From: JAGLWP01 sp964406515
GTDB taxonomy: Archaea; Nanobdellota; Nanobdellia; Pacearchaeales; GW2011-AR1
Direction: 5' to 3'
Assembly: GCA_964406515.1 (NCBI GenBank)
Contig: CAYORV010000017.1
Location: forward strand, 1 to 11,184
DNA: 11,184 nt
Shown: positions 5,391-11,172 of the stretch, piece by piece
How positions within the stretch are numbered: position 1 is the first letter of the stretch
Layout of the letters: the number at the start of each line of letters is the position of its first letter
Translations under genes and position numbers: made by a program
The notes under the pieces: model-generated
Seen by the model: the letters and a program-made list of their open reading frames with translations, nothing else
Databases searched by the model: none
What the model was told of the DNA's origin: nothing

Positions 5391-6596
5391 ATGTCAGACA
5401 TAAAATTTGAGGTTTTGAAAAAAGTTGCTGATACTAGTTTTAAAACAAGGAATTTTGCAAATATTTCAAAGTTGGATAGTAATTCTCCGCCAAGTGTGTT
5501 TGTTGGTTCAAAAATGAAGTATCCTATTGTTAATGTGGGGATTCTTTCGCCGTTAGAGAGATCTAATGAGGCCTGGGTTTATGATGATGAGAGATATTGG
5601 GCAGAGAATGATTTTCAGATAAATGACGTTGTGAAGCTTAGAGAAGGTTTGTTAAATTCAAGGTTTCAATCCCAGGTTACTGATTCTAGGGTTGGGAAAA
5701 AATTTGTGGAGTTGGCCCAAGAAATTGCTGTGGCTTCTCGGCCTGTGGATATTGAAATTGAATTAAAACATAGATTAAATATTGGAAAACAAAAAGATAG
5801 AGTTATTACTCCGCATGGAATGCAAGCTGGTTTGAAAAAAGCAAAGATAACTGGTAATGTGAAAATTGATAGACGAGTTGATAAGGTTATTAATGATGAA
5901 ATAAAAGCTTCTGAAGGAATTTCGTATTTGTATAAAAATAATTTTACAGAATATACTTTGAATAAAATTCTTAGTGTTGGGGTTTTGGGTTTGAAGAAAA
6001 ATAAAAAGCTTGTGCCTACGCGTTGGAGCATAACTGCTACAGATGATACTCTTGGGAAACAATTGCTGAAAAGTGTTCGTGATTATAAGTGGATTAAAAA
6101 TCATGAATTGTTTTTTGGAGAATTTATGGGGAATTGTTATTTGATAATGCTTTTTCCTGGAGTTTGGAGTTATGAACTCTTTGAATTATATTTTCCAGGA
6201 AGTTCTTGGAACCCTTCTACTGAAATGAAGGCTTCTACAGATTTTGAGAGTTATAGTGGGAGGAAAACTTATGCTTCGAATACTGTTGGAGGTTATTATG
6301 CTGCACGCCTGCCGATATTAGAGTATTTGAATAAGATTAAGAGGCAGGCTTCTGTTTTAGCGATAAGATTAGAAACTCCTTCCTATTGGGCGGCATTGGG
6401 AGTTTGGGTTGTTAGAGAAAGTGTAAGAAAATCAATGAAAAAGAAAATGAAGTTTGATAGCAGAGAAGAATTGATTGAAAGTGTAAAGAAGATTAGCAAA
6501 ATAAAATATAATTTTGATTGTTTGGAAATTTTGAATAAAAGTAAATTGTTGAAGCAGATTAAAACTCAAAGGAATTTGATTGAGTTTGGTATTTAG
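5391..6596 (+). CDS. nreA: DNA repair protein of the Nre family (NreA)
   Basis: NreA is an archaea-specific protein implicated in repair of DNA damage and in working with the sliding clamp PCNA; its biochemical activity is not settled. This 401-residue copy carries the family's strongest signatures: NSPPSVFVGSKMKYPIVNVG (31-50), the INDVVKLREGLL segment (77-88), VPTRWSITATDDTLGK (208-223), and the region ETPSYWAALGVWVVRESVR (328-346). The last nine residues, QRNLIEFGI (Q393, L396, F399), fit a PCNA-interacting (PIP) motif of Q-x-x-L-x-x-F type. Many family members begin with a cysteine zinc-finger-like block; here the N-terminus (1-30) has no cysteines, and a stop 24 nt upstream of the ATG prevents an in-frame extension. 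The gene has its own promoter and is the second repair-related gene after radB. NreA rather than NreB is chosen because of the PIP-like tail. Confidence 0.9.
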   Translation: MSDIKFEVLKKVADTSFKTRNFANISKLDSNSPPSVFVGSKMKYPIVNVGILSPLERSNEAWVYDDERYWAENDFQINDVVKLREGLLNSRFQSQVTDSRVGKKFVELAQEIAVASRPVDIEIELKHRLNIGKQKDRVITPHGMQAGLKKAKITGNVKIDRRVDKVINDEIKASEGISYLYKNNFTEYTLNKILSVGVLGLKKNKKLVPTRWSITATDDTLGKQLLKSVRDYKWIKNHELFFGEFMGNCYLIMLFPGVWSYELFELYFPGSSWNPSTEMKASTDFESYSGRKTYASNTVGGYYAARLPILEYLNKIKRQASVLAIRLETPSYWAALGVWVVRESVRKSMKKKMKFDSREELIESVKKISKIKYNFDCLEILNKSKLLKQIKTQRNLIEFGI

Positions 6597-6723
6597 AATA
6601 ATACTTTTGTTCTCTTTCCTTTCTTATTCTATCTTCTTCTTTTCTAAAATACCTTGAATTAAAATTTTGAGAATGTTTTATTTCTTCTTTGGTTCTATTA
6701 GGAAAATATATTTTATTTAACAT
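6559..6723 (-). CDS. Possible small protein, 54 residues, overlapping the nreA 3' end
   Basis: An open frame of 55 codons starts with ATG at 6723 and ends with TAA at 6559, the last 38 nt lying antisense to the nreA end. The product is very polar and Lys/Arg/Glu-rich (MLNKIYFPNRTKEEIKHSQN at the start, then a FRKEEDRIRKEREQKYYSKY helix), with no cysteine, signal or membrane segment. It begins 18 nt after the stop of the 55-residue frame and is co-oriented with topA. Codon choice (AGA, GAA, ATA) resembles its neighbours. I do not recognise it, and chance opening in purine-rich DNA is possible. If it is not real, the plus strand here is simply the pyrimidine-rich tail of nreA. Confidence 0.35.
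   Translation of the reverse strand: MLNKIYFPNRTKEEIKHSQNFNSRYFRKEEDRIRKEREQKYYSKYQTQSNSFEF
6604..6645 (+). terminator. Pyrimidine/T-rich tract after nreA
   Basis: Starting 7 nt after the nreA stop, the plus strand is almost all T and C for about 42 nt with several T runs. Archaeal polymerase can terminate at T-rich tracts without a hairpin, so this is a plausible nreA terminator. The same bases are the purine-rich strand of the possible 54-residue frame, so composition alone is not decisive. Confidence 0.3.
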
Positions 6724-6741
6724 AAGAATATTATGATGACA

Positions 6742-6909
6742 TTATTTTACTTCTGCTGTCCAAGGATGTTCTTCAACATATTTTTCATCGAGTACGAGAT
6801 TTTCTTGGATCTCTATGAGCATTTCTTCGTGAATGTTTTTTTTAGGAAGATGTCCTTGTCCTAGTGTTAAATACATTTCATTTTCCCTTTTCCCTTTTAA
6901 ATCATCCAT
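6742..6909 (-). CDS. Possible small protein, 55 residues, downstream of topA
   Basis: An open frame of 56 codons runs from ATG at 6909 to TAA at 6742. It starts 24 nt after the topA stop on the same strand. The product (MDDLKGKRENEMYLTLGQGH, then a Glu/Lys-rich helix region, ending VEEHPWTAEVK) is soluble and acidic, with no cysteine. On the minus strand ATTAAAAA is centred 25.5 nt before the ATG, overlapping the topA stop, so the gene could have a leaderless promoter of its own. I do not recognise the family. An alternative start is the in-frame Met at residue 12. Together with the next small frame it accounts for the 337-nt gap between topA and nreA, which is otherwise empty. Confidence 0.5.
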   Translation of the reverse strand: MDDLKGKRENEMYLTLGQGHLPKKNIHEEMLIEIQENLVLDEKYVEEHPWTAEVK

Positions 6910-6933
6910 CTCTATTTTTAGAATTTAATCTTT

Positions 6934-9402
6934 TTAATTATTATTGTTCTCTTGTCGTTTTTTATATTCTTCAATTCTCTCACGATTTGTTTCACAAGCT
7001 GTGTTAAAGCAGAAAAACCATGGCTTTTTTCCTTTTCTTACTGACATGAGTGTTGGGAATCCACACTTTTCGCAAGTCTTGTCTGTTTTTTTGATTAAAC
7101 CATTTGGGGGCAGACTATAAGTTGTTTTACATTCAGGGTACGCGTCGCATGCTATAAAATGTTTTTTGTTTTTTGGAGAATAAGTTATTGCTAAATTTCC
7201 TTTATTGCAAATAGGACAGAGATTTAATTTGTTTTGTTCTTTTTCTTGGGCCCTTAATTTTAAATTGGCTTCAACTAATTCTTCACCAATTTGTTTTTCG
7301 CTTTTATCAAAGTTTTTTGAAATTTTTGTTATTGTTTCTTTTGCCTTATCCACAACTTTTTTCTCTTTTTCTATAAATCCAGTTTTTGCTTCAGATATTT
7401 TTTCTGTTTCTTTTTCAAGATCTCTTGTGAGTTCTTCATTTATAATTATTGGAGAATATTTTTCTAAGGTTGAGATTAAAGACATTCCAAGAGGAGTTGC
7501 TTCTATACTTTTTTCTTTTATGTATCCTCTGTCATAAAGGGTTTCTATTATATTTGCACGAGTGGCTTTTGTTCCTAGGTTTCTTTTTTCGAGTTCAGAA
7601 ACAATTGATGCAGGAGTGTATCTTTTTGGAGGTTGTGTTTCTTTTTCTTCTGTTTTGACATTGATTATTTTTACATCCCCTTCAATATCTGGAAGTTCTA
7701 TCTCTTTTAATTTCACAGGATAAATTTCCATCCATGCTTTTTTTCTTATTGAAGAGCCTCTTGTAGAAAATGTAAGGGAACCAAGGTTCCCTTGACAGTC
7801 AACCTTCCTTTCATTAGCTGTTGTAACACTAATTGTTTTATTATCAATGCGAGGACACCCAAGGTTTCCTTCGCTTAACCTTCCTTTAAATTTCTGCTCA
7901 TGGCTGATTCCATCATTGACTCTGATACTTATTGTTTTGTTGTCAATGATGGCATCATCACAAAATAATGAGAGGAACCTTTTAACAATTAATTGGTATA
8001 TCTTTTCTTCTTCTGTTGATAATGCACTTGGGTTTTGACCTGTTGGGTAAATTGATGGATGAGCAGGATCTGTTTTTTTGCCTTCAATTGGTTTATCTTT
8101 TGTAATTAATGTTTCAACGTTATATTGTTTAGCTAATTTCTTGAGAATTGATTTATAATCTATTGAATCTGGAAGTTGCTGACTTGATGTCCTAGGATAA
8201 GAAATCACCCCAGATAAATAAAGAGATTGAGCAATTCGTAATGTTTGAGAGGGAGTTATTCCATGGAATTTGTAGGATTCCATTTGTAGACTTGTTAAAT
8301 TAAATGGGGGATTTGGAGGAATGATTTGTTCTCTTTTTGTGGTTTTTGCCTGAACTGTTTTTCCTTTTAATTTTTCAAATTTTGTTAATTCTTTTTTATT
8401 AAAGATATCTTTATTGTGTTTTAATTCTAGAACATGAGAATTTTTGATAGTTATGAAAACTTGCCAATATTGTTGAGGTTCAAATGCCTGGATTTTTCTT
8501 TCTCTTTGAACTATGAGATTAAGAGTTGGACCTTGTATCCTTCCAATAGACATTATTTTGAATTTACCTGTAGATTTTACAGCATTCATTAATGCTCTTG
8601 AAAGATTAATTCCGTAAAACCAATCTAAGTAGTGTCTTGTTTCTCCTGCGATTGCCTGCCCCCAGTTCAAAGTTTTTGTTTTATTTTTGTAAGCTTGATT
8701 TAGTTCTTCTGGAGTTAGGGTAGAGAATTTCATTCGGTTTGCGTCTTTTTGGCCGCAGATAAATCGCACAGCGTTTAAACCTATAACTTCTCCTTCAACA
8801 TCATAATCTGTAGCTACTGTTAGACTTCCTGCATCTTTTGCTAGTTTTGATAAAGTTGTGTAATATTTTTTTGTGAAATCTTTTTTTCTAACCATATAAT
8901 TTGGAACCCAATCTATATCAAAGATAGGAACATTATATCCAGAAACATTTTGTTTGAGAGTTAGCAAGTGTCCAACAGTGCAAGCAACAATTAGGTTTTT
9001 TCCTTCTTTTATTAGCTCATAATAAGGTACTCCACCTAAATCTCGTTTTGTTGAATTACCCAATGCAGATGCTATTTTTGCTGCTGCTTGTGGTTTTTCT
9101 GTGATAATTAATTCATATCCATCTTTTTTTAGAGAAATTTTTGGAAGAGTGAATTTTTGTGGAATTTTTCTTTTAGTTGTTTTTCTTGGGTTTTTTTTCT
9201 TAAAAGTAGTCTTGTTCTTATTTGTAGAACGTCCATTAGATTTTTGAGTGAAGATATTCTTTTTAGGTTCTGTTTCAATAATGGTTTCTGAGAGAAGTGG
9301 TTTGTGCTCTTTTTCGATTGTGTGCCTTAAATTTGTTTCATCCACAGGAAAATAGTTTTCTGCTGTTTTTTCTTCTTTAGATTTTTTTTGTTTTTTTGGC
9401 AT
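6934..9402 (-). CDS. topA: DNA topoisomerase I (type IA), archaeal, with two zinc fingers
   Basis: This 822-residue enzyme relaxes negative supercoils by cutting one strand through a 5'-phosphotyrosine link and passing the other strand. Domains in order: a basic, probably disordered extension (1-93); the Toprim domain, with the catalytic Glu in IITEKP (E102) and the metal-binding triad in TDYDVEGE (D199, D201, E203); the type IA core, including GRIQGPTLNLIVQRE (287-301); the active-site SYPRTSSQ with nucleophile Y402 and R404; and the later core signature RYTPASIVSELEKRNLGTKATRA (594-616). Two C4 zinc fingers close the protein (C729, C732, C752, C758 and C777, C780, C798, C803). All catalytic residues are present. 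Odd features are the long basic N-terminus and an in-frame imperfect duplication at residues 486-541. It lies 34 nt downstream of a metallophosphoesterase on the same strand, but a TATA-like element in the gap suggests its own promoter. Confidence 0.96.
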   Translation of the reverse strand: MPKKQKKSKEEKTAENYFPVDETNLRHTIEKEHKPLLSETIIETEPKKNIFTQKSNGRSTNKNKTTFKKKNPRKTTKRKIPQKFTLPKISLKKDGYELIITEKPQAAAKIASALGNSTKRDLGGVPYYELIKEGKNLIVACTVGHLLTLKQNVSGYNVPIFDIDWVPNYMVRKKDFTKKYYTTLSKLAKDAGSLTVATDYDVEGEVIGLNAVRFICGQKDANRMKFSTLTPEELNQAYKNKTKTLNWGQAIAGETRHYLDWFYGINLSRALMNAVKSTGKFKIMSIGRIQGPTLNLIVQRERKIQAFEPQQYWQVFITIKNSHVLELKHNKDIFNKKELTKFEKLKGKTVQAKTTKREQIIPPNPPFNLTSLQMESYKFHGITPSQTLRIAQSLYLSGVISYPRTSSQQLPDSIDYKSILKKLAKQYNVETLITKDKPIEGKKTDPAHPSIYPTGQNPSALSTEEEKIYQLIVKRFLSLFCDDAIIDNKTISIRVNDGISHEQKFKGRLSEGNLGCPRIDNKTISVTTANERKVDCQGNLGSLTFSTRGSSIRKKAWMEIYPVKLKEIELPDIEGDVKIINVKTEEKETQPPKRYTPASIVSELEKRNLGTKATRANIIETLYDRGYIKEKSIEATPLGMSLISTLEKYSPIIINEELTRDLEKETEKISEAKTGFIEKEKKVVDKAKETITKISKNFDKSEKQIGEELVEANLKLRAQEKEQNKLNLCPICNKGNLAITYSPKNKKHFIACDAYPECKTTYSLPPNGLIKKTDKTCEKCGFPTLMSVRKGKKPWFFCFNTACETNRERIEEYKKRQENNNN
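7774..7793. repeat. Perfect 9-bp inverted repeat inside topA
   Basis: The arms AAGGGAACC (7774-7782) and GGTTCCCTT (7785-7793) are separated by AA. In the topA mRNA this would be a stable hairpin with a very short loop, unusual in this AT-rich sequence. It sits at the end of the second repeat copy and encodes the QGNLGSL segment of the insertion. Confidence 0.8.
7780..7947 (-). repeat. Imperfect tandem duplication within topA
   Basis: Two related units lie head to tail in the gate-strand region of topA. The first (residues 486-518, bases 7849-7947) begins IDNKTISI and ends GRLSEGNLGCPR; the second (residues 519-541, bases 7780-7848) begins IDNKTISV and ends RKVDCQGNLG. At the DNA level the seven IDNKTIS codons differ at three synonymous third positions, and both units share AAAGGAAGGTT plus an AAGGnAACCTTGG block. 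Both also contain AAGGTT/AACCTT inverted arms. The duplication adds roughly 30-40 residues compared with the core I expect for the family, and the frame is kept. Confidence 0.75.
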
Positions 9403-9423
9403 ATTTATTAGGAAGGAGAAGGG

Positions 9424-9431
9424 TTTTTATG
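9424..9431 (-). promoter_or_regulatory. TATA-box-like element upstream of topA
   Basis: On the minus strand this reads CATAAAAA, centred 25.5 nt before the topA ATG at 9402, in the 34-nt gap after the metallophosphoesterase gene. Leaderless transcription of topA is the likely meaning; read-through from upstream is also possible. Confidence 0.45.
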
Positions 9432-9436
9432 TTTTA

Positions 9437-10045
9437 TTATATCTCAAAAATCTTTTCTTTTCTTGAAACATTAATTACTTTTGTTTTGCCCATTTTTTCT
9501 TCAATTCCTGCTGCTTCATGAATGTGTGCTGTGATTAAAATATCTGGGTGAAATTCTTGAATTGCTTTTTTGACTGCTTTACTTCCTTTAAATCCAGAGA
9601 ATTCTGCTTTACTTCCGCGAGGATGCATATGGGTAACCATGACTTTTCTTTTAGTGTCTTTTATTTTTTCATGTCCTTTTTTCAATAGATTAAATATTTC
9701 ATTATCTGGCGTAACATTTATTACATCTCCGCCCCCTGCTCCAAATATCCCTAAACCATCTTTTTTTAAGGAATATCCATGAATATTTTTTGTATTTGGA
9801 TACATTTCTGCTAGAAAATCTGCTGTTGCAGCAGATTCATGATTACCTGGAATTAAAAGTACTTGCTTTTTGGCTTTTAAGAATGGGCCTATTAAATTCT
9901 TAGTTGATTGTTCTACAAGAGTTAAATCTCCAGCTAATATTACTACATCCACATTTTCTTTTTTGGCTTTTTCAGCTAGTTTTTTAACTAGGCCTGTATC
10001 CCCATGGATATCTCCTATAGCCAGTATTTTTGTCTTTTTTATCAT
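9437..10045 (-). CDS. Calcineurin-like metallophosphoesterase, 202 residues
   Basis: A single-domain dimetal phosphoesterase with all the expected metal ligands: GDIHG (D12, H14) near the N-terminus, AGDL (D40), PGNHE (N68, H69), THMHPRG (H139, H141) and TAHIHE (H174, H176). It has no signal peptide or membrane segment, so it is cytoplasmic. Length and motif order are those of small archaeal phosphodiesterases or phosphatases of the YfcE/MJ0936-like type; substrate cannot be deduced. It lacks the extra domains and length of Mre11, so a nuclease role in double-strand break repair is not supported despite the nearby repair genes. A TATA-like element lies 25 nt before the ATG, and topA follows on the same strand, so the two may be partly co-transcribed. 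Confidence 0.9.
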   Translation of the reverse strand: MIKKTKILAIGDIHGDTGLVKKLAEKAKKENVDVVILAGDLTLVEQSTKNLIGPFLKAKKQVLLIPGNHESAATADFLAEMYPNTKNIHGYSLKKDGLGIFGAGGGDVINVTPDNEIFNLLKKGHEKIKDTKRKVMVTHMHPRGSKAEFSGFKGSKAVKKAIQEFHPDILITAHIHEAAGIEEKMGKTKVINVSRKEKIFEI

Positions 10046-10066
10046 GCTTTCTAACAGTACTAATCC

Positions 10067-10074
10067 TTAATAAA
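10067..10074 (-). promoter_or_regulatory. TATA-box-like element of the metallophosphoesterase gene
   Basis: Minus-strand TTTATTAA, centred 25.5 nt before the ATG at 10045. It belongs to the divergent intergenic region shared with the winged-helix regulator gene. Confidence 0.5.
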
Positions 10075-10124
10075 ATATTCGAAATATGTATGCTACAAAA
10101 CATTTAAAAGCATATCCACATCTG

Positions 10125-10132
10125 AATATATA
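10125..10132 (+). promoter_or_regulatory. TATA box of the winged-helix gene
   Basis: AATATATA is centred 24.5 nt before the ATG at 10153, but only 15.5 nt before the in-frame ATG at 10144. If transcripts here are leaderless like the neighbours, this spacing favours 10153 as the start. A second candidate, TTTAAAAG at 10103-10110, would instead give a short leader before 10144. Confidence 0.5.
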
Positions 10133-10152
10133 CATCAAAAAATATGTTTAAA

Positions 10153-10419
10153 ATGAAAGAAAACTTTGATATCTTTTTTAGGAGAAAGCCGGCATTGATG
10201 TTGGTTTCTTTGAAAAAGAACAATCGGATGAGATACGGTAGTATTTTGGCTAAGGAAGTAGATTGTACTTATAGCCATGCAGTGAAGATTTTGCAGACTT
10301 TAGAAGAGCTTAAGTTGGTTAGTTTTGAGAAAAAGGGGCGAATTAAGATTATCCAGCTTACTAAGAAAGGCCGAGAAGTTGCAGATGCAATCGAGAATAT
10401 TCAAGGACTCGTTAAATAA
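10153..10419 (+). CDS. Small winged-helix (MarR/ArsR-like) DNA-binding regulator
   Basis: A single winged-helix domain of 88 residues (91 if the upstream ATG at 10144 is used). The pattern is RYGSILAKEVDCTYSHAVKI, a helix-turn-helix in which TYSHAVKILQTLEELKLVS forms the recognition helix and following turn. A basic wing follows (FEKKGRIKIIQLTKKGREVA), then a short final helix suited to dimerisation. The wording LTKKGREVADAI is typical of MarR/PadR-type archaeal regulators. No ligand-binding or metal-binding domain is present. It is transcribed divergently from the metallophosphoesterase-topA genes across a 107-nt region, so autoregulation or control of those genes is a reasonable guess. The start at 10153 was chosen from the TATA spacing. 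Confidence 0.82.
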   Translation: MKENFDIFFRRKPALMLVSLKKNNRMRYGSILAKEVDCTYSHAVKILQTLEELKLVSFEKKGRIKIIQLTKKGREVADAIENIQGLVK

Positions 10420-10470
10420 TTCTAAACTATCGCCCTGAATGTGATTTTGGATAATTGGAAATAGGAAAAC

Positions 10471-10478
10471 TTAAATAT
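10471..10478 (+). promoter_or_regulatory. TATA-box-like element before the 10506 gene
   Basis: TTAAATAT is centred about 31 nt before the ATG at 10506, which would leave a leader of about 6 nt. A second AT-rich match, TTTAATAT at 10483-10490, is too close to the ATG for usual spacing. Confidence 0.4.
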
Positions 10479-10505
10479 ATTCTTTAATATATACTTTTGA
10501 TTGAT

Positions 10506-10772
10506 ATGGTAAAGAAGTGGATTCAGAAAGCTATTCATCGCCCAGGAAGGCTTCATTTTAATTTGGGAATTCCAAAAGAAGTGAAGATTCCAATAGTTCT
10601 TCTTAATAAGATTGTGAATGCTAAAGCAGGAGATATAATAACAAATCCAACTAAAATGGGTAGAAAGAAAATTAAGGTAACAAGAAAACTTGAACAAAGG
10701 GCGATTCTTGCGAGGAATTTGCACTCAATGAGTGTACCCCGCAAGGGGGCAAAAAGGATTAAGAAGCAATGA
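10506..10772 (+). CDS. Small basic protein of unknown function, 88 residues
   Basis: The product is strongly basic, with no cysteine, signal or membrane segment. It opens MVKKWIQKAIHRPGRLHFNL, has a middle IPKEVKIPIVLLNKIV helix region, and ends in VPRKGAKRIKKQ. The KKWIQKAI-xx-PG-xL opening resembles short proteins I associate with archaeal genomes and viruses of small archaea, whose function I do not know. Basic charge makes nucleic-acid binding plausible, but that is inference. An in-frame TTG lies 9 nt upstream at 10497; ATG 10506 is preferred because it is the normal start codon and suits the promoter spacing. It converges with the minus-strand gene at 10781 with only 8 nt between stops, and two adjacent RNA stem-loops lie near its 3' end. 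Confidence 0.75.
   Translation: MVKKWIQKAIHRPGRLHFNLGIPKEVKIPIVLLNKIVNAKAGDIITNPTKMGRKKIKVTRKLEQRAILARNLHSMSVPRKGAKRIKKQ
10720..10748 (+). repeat. Two abutting stem-loops near the 3' end of the small basic gene
   Basis: The first stem is TGCACTC/GAGTGTA around AAT (10720-10736, one G-U pair); directly after it comes CCCC/GGGG closed by a GCAA tetraloop of the GNRA type (10737-10748). Both lie in coding sequence 25-50 nt before the stop. This local run of G and C stands out from the AT-rich surroundings. Confidence 0.55.
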
Positions 10773-10780
10773 ATGATTTT

Positions 10781-11113
10781 TTAGAGGTCGGGAGTGAATT
10801 CTTTTATCAATAACTGAATATTTTCTTCTAGTGATTTTAACTTTTTTTCATTAGAAGAGAACATTAGTAAATTGATTCTTCCTTTTGGATTTGGTCTATC
10901 ATATGGATGAAAAGATTGTTTATACGACTTATTTAAAACACAAGTGTCTTCCTTAAAATATAAATTATCTCTGAATTGTTCTTTGAGATGGGAATTAGCA
11001 AATTCATCATACCAATCATTATTGTTAAAATAATCTTTTATCTTTCTATTTGCTTTTTCAAAATCTTCTTTATCAATATTCTCACGGTATTCTGCTCTAA
11101 ATGTTTTTGACAT
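10781..11113 (-). CDS. Hypothetical protein, 110 residues
   Basis: I do not recognise this protein. It is soluble, very polar and likely helical at both ends: an N-terminal charged stretch (MSKTFRAEYRENIDKEDFEK), an aromatic-rich middle (DYFNNNDWYDEF, then DNLYF), one cysteine in KEDTCVLNKSY (about 55-65), a Pro/Arg segment HPYDRPNPKGRINLLMF (about 69-85), and a C-terminal helix (about 88-105). No signal peptide or membrane segment is visible. It has a TATA-like element at leaderless distance and an end that fits closely against the convergent basic-protein gene, both of which support real coding status. Confidence 0.7.
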   Translation of the reverse strand: MSKTFRAEYRENIDKEDFEKANRKIKDYFNNNDWYDEFANSHLKEQFRDNLYFKEDTCVLNKSYKQSFHPYDRPNPKGRINLLMFSSNEKKLKSLEENIQLLIKEFTPDL

Positions 11114-11134
11114 AATCTATTGCGGTCTAAATAT

Positions 11135-11142
11135 ACTTTTAA
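11135..11142 (-). promoter_or_regulatory. TATA-box-like element of the 110-residue gene
   Basis: Minus-strand TTAAAAGT, centred 25.5 nt before the ATG at 11113; a flanking CTTTTAAAG palindrome overlaps it. Confidence 0.45.
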
Positions 11143-11172
11143 AGATTGTTATATTCTAGAATATAAATAAAA

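Noticed and set aside
5666..6104. Open frames on the minus strand inside nreA.
   Set aside because: They lie wholly opposite a well-conserved gene, have atypical hydrophobic/Phe-rich composition and no recognisable motif; they are shadows.
7774..7947. An intein or inserted mobile gene in topA.
   Set aside because: The segment is far too short, has no splicing or endonuclease motifs, and the host frame continues through it.
7205..8038. Plus-strand frames opposite topA.
   Set aside because: They are antisense to confirmed domains of TopA (zinc finger and core) and show Phe/Ser-rich shadow composition.
9437..10045. The metallophosphoesterase as an Mre11-type nuclease, given nearby repair genes.
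   Set aside because: It is a short single-domain protein with only the generic phosphoesterase motifs, no capping domain and no adjacent rad50, herA or nurA.
10497..10505. TTG start at 10497 for the small basic protein.
   Set aside because: ATG at 10506 is a better start codon, fits promoter spacing and begins the recognisable MVKKWIQ sequence.
10422..10744. Two minus-strand frames (100 and 63 residues) opposite the small basic protein.
   Set aside because: Their composition is what results from reading an A-rich coding strand backwards, and one covers the promoter region of the plus-strand gene. The plus-strand frame has the better start and promoter.
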